Assembly: GCA_030685235.1 (NCBI GenBank)
Contig: MU839144.1
Location: 1 to 64,000, forward strand
DNA from: Copromyces sp. CBS 386.78
Lineage: Eukaryota > Ascomycota > Sordariomycetes > Sordariales > Sordariaceae
Direction of reading: 5' to 3'
DNA: 64,000 nt
In this document: piece after piece, positions 23,841-35,323 of the stretch
Layout: each line of letters begins with the position of its first letter
How positions within the stretch are numbered: position 1 is the first letter of the stretch
The notes under the pieces: model-generated
Told to the model about the DNA's origin: nothing
The model's database searches: none
What the model saw: the letters and a program-made list of their open reading frames with translations, nothing else
Made by a program: the position numbers and the translations under genes

Positions 23841-24519
23841 TTACTCCACGGGGATATCCTGAGGGTAGACATACGGGCGGCACTTATTCGCCGCGCAGAA
23901 GCCATTGCAGCAGGTGCCGACGAATTGGCCGTTTACAACACAGTCCTCTGTTGACACACACACACATCAAATTGTTAGCCATCACTCCTCACTCAACTAA
24001 TATCACAGAACCTCTCGTGATGCAAAAGGAACCTTGATGAAGGAAGGGAGCTGGGATGGGAGAAAAAGACGTACGATAAACCTGCAAGCAATACCCATGG
24101 CACCTAACTGCATCAATCGGCTGTGGCGGTCCAACAGCGAACTGCTCCTTGGGGAAGGTGTCGCCGCTCAGCTGGTAGACATAAGCGACCTGCTGCTGGT
24201 GCGTCTTGAACTCGCACTGGATGACGGTGAAGTCGAGGGCGGTGATGATGTTGACGTTTAGGCCGTTGTCTATAAGTAGCCAGATGTCTGGTCAGTCCTA
24301 CCGTGTCTGAGAAATGTACTTGAGGGGGGACTGGGGGGAACATGTTGACATACTGGTGGGATACCAGTTCCCGTCGGCGGGGACGGTCAGGTTGTAGCCG
24401 GTAGCGGCGGCTTGGAAGTAGAAGTGGGCGATCTGGGGAGCGGCGCGCGGGTCAAGCTCCGGAGCTGGGTGAGAGAAGGCGAGGCCGAGGAGGGCCGGGA
24501 GGAGGAAGAGGGACTTCAT
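23841..24519 (-). CDS. Small secreted cysteine-rich protein with knottin-like C-terminus
   Basis: Three exons, 24519-24354, 24269-24075 and 23947-23841, give 155 residues. Introns are GTATGT...ATAG (24353-24270) and GTACGT...ACAG (24074-23948). The N-terminus MKSLFLLPALLGLAFS is a clear signal peptide. A first domain of about 95 residues follows, with Phe/Tyr-rich beta-like sequence and one Cys. The C-terminal 50 residues hold seven of the eight mature cysteines. The last six are spaced C-x6-C-x9-CC-x3-C-x4-C, as in inhibitor cystine knots, with CHGYC at the front. An extracellular or cell-wall location is inferred. I recall a non-anchored cell-wall protein of this kind in Neurospora but cannot confirm identity. 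Function unknown; not evidence of toxicity. All three exons are needed to see the cysteine pattern. Confidence 0.82.
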
Positions 24520-27278
24520 TTTTGAAGTAAGCGGTTTGTCGTGCAGACAAGTGAGGTAGTATCTTTGGTTGAAGGTGTTCTTTGATCTTGATGATCTTGA
24601 TGATGAGGATGCTGAATCAAACGTCTTCTCCATCTGGAGACCTGACGGTCTTTATACTTCCATCCCTTCCTCTGTATATCTCCATGTGACCATGTTCTTA
24701 CTGATACCAACCAGATCTGGAGCCATAAAGCTCACCCGCCGTCACCGACATAAGCACGTCGTGATAGACTGGTGATTGATCCATCAACCAAGAATAGCAA
24801 CCGCCTCAACCCCTCAGCTTCTCACGAGAGAGAGTGTGTGTGCCTCGGCGTTCATGTTTGTCATAGACTCTCGCACTCGTCACCTCAGAATGGCGTTAAA
24901 ATCGATAGTCAATGAGCCTTCCAAGTTTTTCCAAAAAAGAGGCGTCTCAACATTCTCGTGTAAGCAGCCATGGCTTCTCTGTCACAACGCGCGATGTTGC
25001 GAGACCACAACCGGATTATAACATGGTTTGTCGAGTCTTTCCACTTTAGAGCCTTTGGAGTGTCCCGTGATGCTCCAGTTGGCAGCCTGGGCTGGGCTGC
25101 GCTGAGGAGGCGCACCTGTCAAATACGAGCCATTGCTGTTCTGGGCGCTCATCACGGCCTGTGGTGATTGGTTTGCTGTTCTGCGCGTGGGGTGCCTTCT
25201 GTGGTTTTTAACTTCCAGCCGTTAACTTCCTTGGGAGTTCCGAACGTTGTGGTGTGCTAGGGATTGGGGTAGAGGGGATCATCACCCCACTACCGAACGT
25301 ATCGGCAGAGTATTGAAAAATTCTATTTCAGCTATACGATTATGCATATCTCGACCGCGGCGCATGCACGATGGGGAGAATTCCGGGGTAGTAAGACGGG
25401 GAAACATTTCGATAATTGACGGACGATGTTCGACTTTGCCATTTCCGTTTCTCATAGCAATATGCCACGGCTCAAAGAAGTCAGACGAGCATTTGGCCAG
25501 AGTGAATGCCTCGGATGCCTCTCCTTGGCGCGCGAGACTGCAATTGCAATCCGGCACATCCAGATATATCCGAGCACCTGACAAGGACCGTCGTGTATCA
25601 ATCATACGCTCCATCAGCGTAACTCGGTTGAGATCCGATGTCGCTCGGGAAGTAGCGTCCTATATCGAGCGCGCGTGAGAGCACTAGCAGTGGCTCTCTG
25701 CGGATCTCCGGCCTTTGCCGAAGAGTGCGACGAAGACTTGTCATGCTCAGGCTGCGCTAAATGCGAATCAGCACTGTCTGGGGTTTCGCTTGGTCGTCGG
25801 TCGATTCCAAGACGTGAACAGAATGGGCGGCGACTGCTACAATGATGGTGTTTGGGCGAAGCAAACCTGCAGAGGGTTTCTTGGACTTCGGCAAGCCACG
25901 TGGGAGCTAAGCCGGGGTGCCGGCTTGATTTTCGGGGTGCATATTGTTCGGGCCGATCGGGAACGCATGGCTTGCGGCATGGTGCTGTCTTTATCCTTTC
26001 TGTCTACTGAATGGTAGTTCGAGGAGATATGGGCAATGACATGCCCAGATAATGAAATATAATGTAACAACCCACGATATTGTCTGGTGGTGTTGGTTGA
26101 TTGAAAGATGCAAAAGAACAGATCGTTCCGCCGCATCTGCAAATGGACGAATAATGGTAGGCCATGCCTGCCGCATAGGTTGTCGCACTTGCTGAGAAGA
26201 ACTGATGAAGACGATGATGGTCAAGGGCAGGAGCTGCCTGCTTTTAAGCTTCCACGATACAACTTGGAAGAACCAAGAGACAAGAACGGAACACAAGAGG
26301 GAAGAAGCGCCAGACATGTCTGAGTTATCACGTCATTAGTATGGTCCAGAGCAGGAAGGAAACAATGCTTCACCCTCCGTCCTTTCCTGGGTTCCGGTCA
26401 TTCGGGAAGGTGGGGAAAACCCCAGGTCAATGGCGCCTGCCGCGGGAGAGGTTCGGTGCCCGAGCCGGAGTGTTTACAGTGATGTAAACCGGGAAATGTG
26501 GGGCTTGCGCGGCGTGAATCCCGGAGGGAGCGGAGGGACCGAAGTAGGACGCCCGGACCATTGGGATTCGGTATTGCCGGTGATCGCAAGGGAGCGGACA
26601 GGACTGCGATACTCATGACCTCGTGGGTTTTTCTAAGGTGGGAGGGGATAACAGTAGCCGACATGTCAAGGTAGAGAGGTAACCATCCCCACATCAAGTG
26701 TTTGGGAGAGCGAGTCTAGGGAAAGTTGTCTCAACGGGCCATGCATGCTCTTTCGGAACAGATTTCTCTTGATCAGGGTGATGATCCCACAGTCTATTAC
26801 CCCTTCTAACTCTTGAAAATGCTGTCATCTAGAGGAACCATCTACCATCTACCAAACCTGCTATTTGCCACCTCTTTAACCAAAATACCAGTGGACTGAA
26901 CCTCCTTCTTTATAAATGAAAGAGTATACCTGTAATGCAAAGAAAAAGAAAAGAAAGCCCAGTAACGCCATCATTCATGATCATTCCCAATAAAAAGTAT
27001 AAAAACAAACAACCATGAAAATGCTGTGCTGAAAACCGAAGTATGCAAAATAAACCGCACTCAACACCACTCTGGCACTCCTTTCTCATCCAACGTAAAC
27101 TTTGTGTGTGTGTGTGTATGTGTGCGCCTCCCAAGTCCAGTCATTTTCCACATGCATGACTGATTGCCAAGGGAGCTTTCTTTCTTTCTTTCTTTCTCCT
27201 TCTGAGTCTTGCACAGCTCAACTCCAACTTTATGTGCCTGCTTGTATGTAATGTATAAAATAATAATGATAGTAGACT
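24520..27278. other. Gene-poor intergenic region with microsatellites
   Basis: 2.8 kb with only unsupported open frames (the longest 143 codons at 25247-25678, no ATG in the expected context and no domain). The end nearest 24519 is the promoter of the secreted-protein gene, and the end nearest 27279 is the 3' region of the ThrE-like gene. Two simple repeats occur at the right end. Confidence 0.55.
27102..27200. repeat. Microsatellites (TG)n and (TTTC)n
   Basis: A TG run at about 27103-27124 and a TTTC run at about 27177-27197 lie in the 3' region of the ThrE-like gene, likely within or just past its 3' UTR. Simple-sequence repeats with no other content. Confidence 0.8.
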
Positions 27279-30234
27279 TTAGAAACTGAAAAGACCACTT
27301 CGCCTCTTTCCGAATGGATAAACAATCAGCGCACTGAGCGACAGTCCAACCGAGATGCTGATAGCAACCTGGACGACGCTGAACATGACGTTGAAAGCCG
27401 TGCTGTTCAGGTCTGCCGTTTGTGTGCCTGGTGTGACCGTCTGTCCATCGGGAGAAAGTGTCTCGTTGCGGGTGATCTGATCAGCGCTCGCCACGCCACT
27501 AAGGAGCGAGCCACTGACGGCCAGAGCCGAGGGGACCTGCACGAAGATGGCGGGTAACATGGCGGCGGCGGCAAGCCCGTATCCGATGCGGCGGGTGTGT
27601 TTCTGAGGGGTTGCAGCGGGCTTTTCTGCCGGCAGGCCCATTTCTGGGTCTGGGTCCTTGCGGAAGGAGTTGTTGGATCCTCCCTCGGTGGAGTATAAAC
27701 GCCTGTGGTTCCCCTTGAGACGAGCGATGCGCGGCTCAAAGAGCTTTTCCCAGATGTCGAGTAACTTGTTTTGTACCACGCGGCCCACCCGCGAGTAGAG
27801 GTTTGCCAGGACGCCGATGCAGAGAGCACCCAGCGAGTTGGAAAGGGTGGTGTTTCCTGAGAAGTACCTCGATGAAAAGCTGTTCACGCAGTAACCTGCC
27901 AATGAGATGACGACCATGACTGTAGATATCGTTAGCAATGTTATTATGGGCGCCAAGGAAAATGGAATGATGCGTACCTGGAAGCTGCTTGAACTTGGCC
28001 TGGTTGATGGCACATAGACACAACGTAAAAGGCAGCACAAACAGGATGTAATAGTTCGGGGGTGGCCGTTTGCTGTACCACTCAGGACCAATACTACAAT
28101 GGATGGCACTGACTGCATCTTTGTCCATGTATCCGTAGATAACGGACCCGATGGTAATGCCATAACCCAAGAAAAGCGAGTAGATGAGTGCGTAAACCAT
28201 GCGGACCGAACCGGATATCATGGAGTGACTTTGTAGCTCCAGACTTGCACAAAGAACCATGTAACCCGGAAGGATCAGAGCAATCGAAGACTGTGCAAGT
28301 GAGGAAAAGCAAAACAGCTCTCCATCGTGGATGGATCCAAAAACACGCGCGAAGAAGGAGGTGACGAGAGCGGCGGTGATTTCGAAAACGTTTGCGTACA
28401 GCTCATTCGTAGGCGCAATATAAAGTTGCAAGATACCAACTATGCACCCGAGGATGAAGGCGATAGGCATGTCGATGTACCGACCCTCGAAACCAAAAGG
28501 GGCGACTGTCGCGGAGGCTATGCCAAAGAGCAAAACACGCAACCAAGTAGGATACTTGTTTTTCCGATTCATGATGTCGGTCAATCGGGACGTAGCCTCG
28601 TCGGCGCTGATGAGATCATGAACGACCTCTTTGTAAACCTCGTGAACGTCGCGCAGTTTCCCGAGGTCGACGCCGGCATTGCTGCGAACAATTTTCATCT
28701 CGGTGGTGTGGGTATTGCTGTCGTCGAATGAGATGATCATGGTCCCCGGCAGGTACATGAATTGGCCTTCGATGCCAAGGACGCGGGCGGACATTCTCAT
28801 GTAGGCTTCCAAGCGATGCGTGGGTGCACCATACATCATCAACGCATTGCACAGCTTCAACAGGTACCGATGGCGACTGATAATCTCTGCAATGTGTTTG
28901 GTGATGCGGAACTCCTCCAGTTTCTGCCTATCGGCTCTGAGTCTCGATCTCGACCGTCTTTTGGTCTTATCCTTTTCCTCCCTGAGCTTTTGCGCGGCTT
29001 CGGATACTTCTTTTGCAGCACCAGGGACAGCAAACATGAAGGATGATTCCATAAGCCTTGACGTAGAACCGGACCGGAACCCGCGGTGTCTCCCTCGATC
29101 CTTATCCGACTTGGGAGTACTGGGCCTGGAGGTTGGCGGTGTCGTTGTTGGCGTTCTGTTCGGTGTGTGACTTGGGGTGGTCATGGTACTGGAGCCACCA
29201 GGCGTTGTTGCTCCCGTATTCTCTTCTGCGTTGTATAACTTGAGCAAGTTCCCCAAAATACCACCCCTATACTTGTCTGGGCGAGGCACATATTCCAGGT
29301 CGTGAGGAACTGGTGTGGTAGCTCCGGATACGTTTGTGCTAAGGGCGGTTTGTGGGCGGCTGAGAGCGTTGTAAGCGCTGATGCGGCGTGTATGGTTCCG
29401 GACGAGGTCGTTGGCAACTTGCTGTGATTTCCTGCGAGCCCGGAGGCTGTTGGAGTCGTCTTGCTCCTGGGCCTCAAAGTCGCGACTGATGGAGATGCCA
29501 ACTGGCGGCACGTGCCCGTTGAGAGTAGCTTCGTCCCCAGAGTCGGTATCATTGCCAGCAAACGAGCTTCTTCGAGACGCGCCAGCTGATGAAGTCCCGA
29601 CGGCGTGGGCAAGCTTGTCGGCGCGGTTGCGTGCTTCCACCTCGGATCGATGGGGAGGCTTGAGCATATCGGGCTGAGGATCGGGAACAGTTGTGTTTTT
29701 CCGAAGGACAGGACGTGGCCGGACGGGATGGGCGGAACTGCCCTGATCGTGAAGTTCGGGCCTCAGAATTTCGGCTAGGGCAGCAGTGATCTCATCTCTA
29801 TTAAAAGAGTCGCGCTTTGCCGGAGAGGCGAATGGGCGATGCGGAGGGGTCGTGCCAAAGTCATAGTCGTTGATGGGCGAGGAGAAGTAATCCTGCGCAG
29901 CGAACTCCTGTCCATCCGGAGTGACGACTACCTGGGGGGCTGGAGGGCCACCGGTCTGCGCTGGTGGTCTATCGCTGAGGAAGCCCACTCTTTTCTTCTC
30001 CTTACCCTTTGGAAGCTGAAGGTGGATCTGTGGTGTGAGAAGCGTTTGCTCCGGATGAGGCGTCGGATTTGCGCTGACGTTGGAGCTGGCCTTCTGGCTG
30101 TTGCTACTGCTTCCCTCCCCGTTTCCATTCCCAGATTCAACACCACTTCCGCCCGGAAGAGTAGTCTCACTATCACTTCCACTCCGGCTGTTGCTGGGCC
30201 CGCCAATTTCGTCCTGATGTTGCGGAGAAACCAT
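27279..30234 (-). CDS. ThrE/Prm10-like multi-pass membrane protein (DUF1212 family)
   Basis: Two exons, 30234-27978 and 27919-27279, give 965 residues. The intron 27977-27920 (GTACGC...ACAG) joins FKQLP-V-MVVISLAGY. The first 420 or so residues are Ser/Thr/Pro/Gly-rich and look disordered. A conserved block around 440-560 begins RHRYLLKLCNALMMYGAP and carries EGQFMYLPGTMIISFDD. About ten hydrophobic segments follow to the C-terminus (KRRSGLFSF). This is the architecture of fungal relatives of bacterial threonine/serine exporters and yeast pheromone-regulated Prm10. Family knowledge suggests amino-acid or small-molecule transport, but no fungal substrate is established and none is claimed. A perfect hairpin lies 12 nt before the start (separate entry). 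The gene stands alone, with long non-coding DNA on both sides. Confidence 0.88.
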
Positions 30235-30246
30235 GGCTACGGCAAC

Positions 30247-30268
30247 GCCCTCTCACGGGTGAGAGGGC
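30247..30268 (-). promoter_or_regulatory. Perfect 10-bp-stem hairpin just before the ThrE-like start codon
   Basis: GCCCTCTCAC at 30247-30256 pairs perfectly with GTGAGAGGGC at 30259-30268, loop of two. On the minus strand it ends 12 nt before ATG 30234, so it would sit in the mRNA leader. It could impede scanning or be a palindromic DNA-binding site. The structure is seen; the role is inferred. Confidence 0.6.
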
Positions 30269-33200
30269 TATTTTGCCCTTTCCACAAGTATCCAAAGGTT
30301 GCTGATGTAAGAGATGGTTGAGGACTCGGGAGCTCTGGTGCTAATGACGATGAGGCTCCAGGCTGGGTTTGGATCGTCGATGGAGAGATTCCAGAAACGT
30401 GGAACTGAGGGAGAAGGAGAAATAAGGTGAATGATAATCTCGGGAGGAGCAGAGGTGCCCGTACTGTACTGCCCGTGATGTGTGTCTTGGGAGTTAGCTG
30501 AGTCGTGGGGGTCGCCCGTCAACAGTCATTGATCAACAGCAGGGATGGAGATAAAGGAGTTGAGGAGGCAAGGTTCTGGCCTTGGACGAAGAGGGAAAAG
30601 ATGTGTAGAGGCCGTGGTGGTATGTACACTAGCACCGAGATTGAGCGAGTAAAAAAATAGAAGAGAATAGAGATTGGGTAACAGGAGAGAGAGTGGACTG
30701 TTCATATGTACGATGGAGTAGATATGACACATATGCTAAGGTAGCCAAGAACCATGAGGGAAGAAAAAAATTAATATAAGATGCCCAGCTCGCCCACTTC
30801 CGCCCATACTGAGTTCAGCCGGTAGCATGGAGTTGTCATCCCACATGTGCTGCCAGACAAGTACCTGTGCTTGGTCTTGCGCACTGCTCCCTATCTGGTA
30901 TCGGTGTCCCTGCCATCACCATTGGAAAGTCCAGTGACTTTTGGTGAGTTGGTGGACGGCGCCGAGTGTTGGCAGCAGGGCGGCTAGGGCCAGGTACCGT
31001 GTACGATGGTGGTGTGTTCGTAGTGCTAAGGCCCCGAACCCCCGGGCAGCGGGTTAGTGGAGACCGAAGCGACGATCGGTTAACCCAAACCGGGCATCCG
31101 CAACGGCAAGTCCACCAGAGATCCACCTTGCAGATTCAACATGTCTCCCGTCTGTCATGTCTTGCGCTGTCTTTTTGGCCGAAAGGGTCTTGGGTCGCAG
31201 TCCCCCTCTTCCCTCAACAGTCTCGAAACATCCGATGACGGTATAATCGACTCGTGTGAAGCTTTGTTTCGTTGAACATTTCCGGCCAGGGAAACCAGGG
31301 CAGCGTGTTGTGGTTGTGATATCACTTCCAACTCGTATTTCCCGTCTCTCCCGTGCGCTGAACGTGACCGCAGATAGCGCTGAGAGCGCGCAGTGTACTT
31401 TCCTAGTTCGACATCTTGGGTTGATTGGTGGCGGCTAGAACAGTCGACGCATATTACCAAGCTGAGTTGGATCGGAGCTCTCGGTGTCTTCCAGTTGTCC
31501 ATCCCGTCGCCCCTGGGAGTCGGAGAGTGTTGGGGTCAAAAACTGGATTTGGCCGCCGTAGAATTTAGAATTTTCATGTTAAGGTATTGCTCATGAGGTA
31601 GCTAGTGGAAGCAAAACTCGAGGGCTCTGTGTGTTTGTGCAGGCTGGTTGCAGTTGCTTGCAAGCGGCAAGGGCACCCGGTGCCATCCAGGCCATCCTAA
31701 CATGCCGCCATTGTCAGAGTTTTTCTGTCTTTTGTTTTCGTTTTGTGCGGAAATGGATGGAAGTTACCGCATTTCCGCCACTTCAGTGGGACTCTCGAGT
31801 TTCGCAACCTCCGCTTCCAGGTTTGGCTCCCAGATTGTTTGGCTGTCGCGACGTTGCTTGACCAGTCGACACACGTCATTGAATCCTGTTCCTTCCCTGA
31901 GGTCTGCGTTGTCTCCACCAAAATCCACCGCCTTTGTCCGAAGTGGCTCCGCAAGCTGTGCCACGGCGGGGGCAGCAGAAACTGAAATAGCGAAAAGGGG
32001 GACCCCGGCCGTTAACAGCTCCTGTGCCTCGGCTTCACCCAATTCTGTTAGTGGCTCCCTGTGAAGTCCCCAGCACACATAAGTTGGGATAAGACATTGT
32101 TGACCATCATCCTTCAGGCGACTCCGGCTGAGTTCCCAAGAGAGATGCCGATAAGCGTGAGAACGAGAGATTGCAACGCCCGGAGTATTTGTGTCTGCTA
32201 CATGGGTAAACACCGCTGTACGTGGATGGTCATTTCGAGAGCCCTTATTTTCAGGTACGCGTTCCCAATTGCGGTTTGCGTGAGAGGGCCGTAAAGGTTT
32301 CCGGTTTTCGATCGATCGATGTCGCCTTGCTACCCTGGAGATGCACGAGTCATGGGGATCGATATTATGTGACAGCCAGACTTCCAGGGCTTCGCAGCTG
32401 AAGAGAACCACCGAAAAGCCCATCTCGGGAGTGTATGGCAATCGCGTTTTTCTTTGGCGAGACCAGCTTGGGCATTGCGAATGGCAGCCCAAAATGGGGT
32501 CAAATTTCACAACTGTGGGGGAGAAGGGGGAAAGAAGAAAAAGCCTTGCGCTTGGTGAAAAACTAGCAGCTCGTCTAAAATTGGCCGCGTCGACGGGAGG
32601 GTTGCGCCATTGCGGTCCGACTTGGGGATGCCGAACGTGATGAGGTTCCAGGTCCTTTTTCACAGGTTGAGGAAGTGGGATGCGGCTCTTCGCCGGTAGT
32701 GGTCTCCGGCTGGTACCTTGTGGTCCTTCTCGCCATTGATTCGATTGTACCTGCAGACATCAAATTGCCATCGCGGCGGGTGTGGGAGGGAACAGGAACT
32801 GAGACCCCTTTTTTCTCAGGAACAGCCCTGTTTATTGGCAGGGAAGGTCTGGTGTGCTGGACACTGGCCGCCCGGGCCGCTGCGGAAACAGTGGGTTCCT
32901 GCCCTGAAGCTGCTGAGGGGTGCCCGAAGCGGCCGCACTGCCCCTGTCGAGGTAGTGTTGTCAACCAATTCAATCCATGATCCATCAACGTGTTCGTCGA
33001 CTCGGGACCAAACATCACCAAAGCGACCTTGAAACCATTGTTCAGCAGCACGGACAATGACAAATCAATATACGCTCATTCAGCACCGATTCACTCTCAC
33101 ATCCCAAACGATTCTCGTATCCGACTTTAGAAAGCTTGTTTCACTTTGTCCCCCGCAGTCCCGCCCACCACGAGCCGTTGCCTGGAAGTCTGATACGCGT

Positions 33201-33328
33201 CAACTCTCGCGGTATCCTCTGAACGCGCTGGAGTTCCAGTCAACGATCGCAGCGATCGTTTCCAAGCGCTAAAGCTCTCAGCTTTCGGATCAAGTGGACA
33301 GTTCGATCTTCGTCTTCCACCTACACCT
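30269..33328. other. Intergenic region between the ThrE-like and peptidase genes
   Basis: About 3 kb. Holds the ThrE-like promoter and the peptidase 3' region. Two long open frames on the minus strand, 299 codons (32663-31764) and 162 codons (33063-32575), were examined. Neither shows a domain, signal peptide or TM pattern, and they overlap each other in different frames, so they are not called. A perfect 9-bp inverted repeat lies at 33242-33260. Confidence 0.5.
33242..33260. repeat. Perfect inverted repeat AACGATCGC-A-GCGATCGTT
   Basis: Nine bases on each side of a single central A match exactly. It sits 69 bp past the peptidase stop codon. Possibly a binding site or chance palindrome. No second copy was noticed. 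Confidence 0.6.
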
Positions 33329-34383
33329 CTACATCACCGACCGGACAAAGAAATTCGAGTTATCGTACTTCTGGGCCGTACACTGGAGCTGGCCAGGGCT
33401 GTTCTGGATGTTCCAGAAGACCCCTCCGTCCACGCCTAGCTTGGTGCCTCCGACGGTGGTAGCTGCCGTATACTCGAACCAGACATCGTTGAAGCCGGCC
33501 ATGTTGTTGCCCCCAGCCCCGTCGTAATAGTCCTCGACTATCCACGCGGCATTTGTCCGACACAGAGCCATTCCGGCCATAACGTTGATGGACATCGTGT
33601 ATCCTCGTTGGGTGTTAGACATTTTGCTGCCCCAAGTCAAACACGGAATGTCAGCGTGGCTCTGGTCAAAGTGTCATGGCTTTCGGTTAGGCACTACATA
33701 CATCGAAGCAGAAGTGGACGACGTCATGGTAATATTAACTGCCATCCAGTCACCTGGCGCGGTGGGAATGCTCGGGATGGAATACGCAGCCGACGGCCAC
33801 CACTGCCACCAGGCCTCGGTGATCTGCTGGCCATTCGAGTTGATCTGAGAAAGTCGGCAAGTTACTTAGCCAGATGAAGGCCAGCAACTGAAGCAAGCTT
33901 CAGCATTACGACGGAAATCGATGAAACCAGAAACAGTTGTTTCTTGTTTTCCACGTACCAACGTCGTCACACCAACCTGTAGCAGCGCCCTGTTACAGGA
34001 ATCCCCGTCAACACCGACCCACGCAGCCGCATTCTGCGGAGCCGACAAGCCCGCGCGCAGTTTCAGATTCGGCACGCTGAAGATACCGTATACGCTGGAG
34101 AGCTGTTCAGGCGCAGCGAGCTGCTGCGACGCACCGCACCAGCTCGGGCCATAAGCCGTGATGTCCCTCTTTCCCAGCTCCCCTGTTCCTGTTTCTGTCT
34201 GGCCAGGGCCGCCGTGAAGGTTTGGATGTCGTGGTCTGGGCGTGGTGCGTATGAACTTGAGCTCGGAGCTGGGAATCTCTCTGTCCCCCTGTCTTGCTGT
34301 TGCGACAAAAGTTAACTCGGCAATGGCTGAGCCGGCCACTGCTGAGAGAAGGAATAAGGTACGAAGAAGAGAGGAGGTGGCAT
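33329..34383 (-). CDS. Secreted acid peptidase of the eqolisin (glutamic, G1) family; start codon one base out of frame
   Basis: Exons are about 34383-33959, 33844-33702 and 33626-33329, with introns 33958-33845 (GTACGT...TCAG) and 33701-33627 (GTATGT...GCAG). The mature part reads ITAYGPSWCGASQ, AAWVGVDGDSC, LLQVGV, EAWWQWWPSAAY, CRTNAAWIVEDYYDG. The family catalytic pair Gln and Glu match the Q of LLQVG (about 133) and the E of WIVED (about 217), close to the Aspergillus enzyme numbering. A full signal-peptide sequence (LLRTLFLLSAVAGSAIA) precedes it, but its frame has no ATG. The ATG at 34383 lies where expected yet is out of frame by one base, as if one G were missing just after it. With that base the product would be about 288 residues. 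Inferred extracellular, acid-active. Either a true lesion, a base-call loss, or an unseen upstream exon. Confidence 0.8.
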
Positions 34384-35323
34384 CTTCACCTTTGACTAGG
34401 TGGATGAGGTAGGGGCCAAAGAAGATACACAGAGCTAACTAAGCTTTGGAGAAGGTGAGAAGATCTTTGAAACAGATGGACACAGAAAAACCCAAGGGCT
34501 TCCTGAGCTCCAGATACCCAGATTTAAAGCTACGGCAAGGTAGGTAGCGGACGGTGTCTACATTTTGTAAAGCACCACAACATGGTCTCATGGTCAGATC
34601 CCCCCCCTTCTCACTCTCTATCCAGGTTAACATAATCATATCTGTTATATCGAAAGCACTCCCCTGTCTGCATCTTCCTAACCCATCACCCATGACACAT
34701 CATACATCTTTTGCTTACGGCTAGTTAAGTAGCTAGCTGAACTAAGCACACAGTCCTTTTTGGACAGAAACAAATCAGCAATCCACGGTTCGGTCCTCAT
34801 CAGAACCAGGTTTTTCGAGTTTTTGGATACTAGATGAAAGCTGCGTTCTGTTGAGGTGCAGTACTATCCCAGCTTACAAGTCCCGAAAGCTTCTCGATTG
34901 AGAATGTTATTGCACGAGGGTCGCAATATGGGGTGCTTAGCGAATAGCTACTAGTTCCTAAAATAGCTCTTCGCCGAACGTCAGGGTAGGACGGTAGGGC
35001 CATCTCATATTCTCCTTCCAGCAAAGATGGTTAGTCTTCTCAACAGTTTGTCCGTTAGGATCACAAAGGACAGTCACCATGCAGATATCAGAAAGAAGGA
35101 TTCTTTAGTCTGGTCATTTGGTCCTCGGTCAACAGATCACCTTGCCTACCATGGCATAGCAGTCTGTGAAATCACAGTTCTGATTGGATGACCGGAACAT
35201 CGGGCGCTGGTCCGACGAGCACTACAACAAACAAGATCAGGGATATCCTCAGATAATGCATTCAACCAACACCTATTTTTGCTCCTCCCCAAACGCTAAC
35301 CTAACATTTATCAACAAACAGGT
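34384..35323. other. Intergenic region, peptidase promoter and P450 3' region
   Basis: Both neighbours are on the minus strand. No gene is seen. There is a C-run at about 34599-34607. No ATG-bearing upstream exon that would supply the peptidase start could be picked with confidence. Confidence 0.55.

Noticed and set aside
25247..25678. 143-codon plus-strand ORF
   Set aside because: No domain; overlaps an open frame on the other strand; no splice or start evidence.
31764..32663. 299-codon minus-strand ORF
   Set aside because: Long but without domain, and adjacent to other equally open frames; codon content not convincingly coding. RNA-seq would decide.
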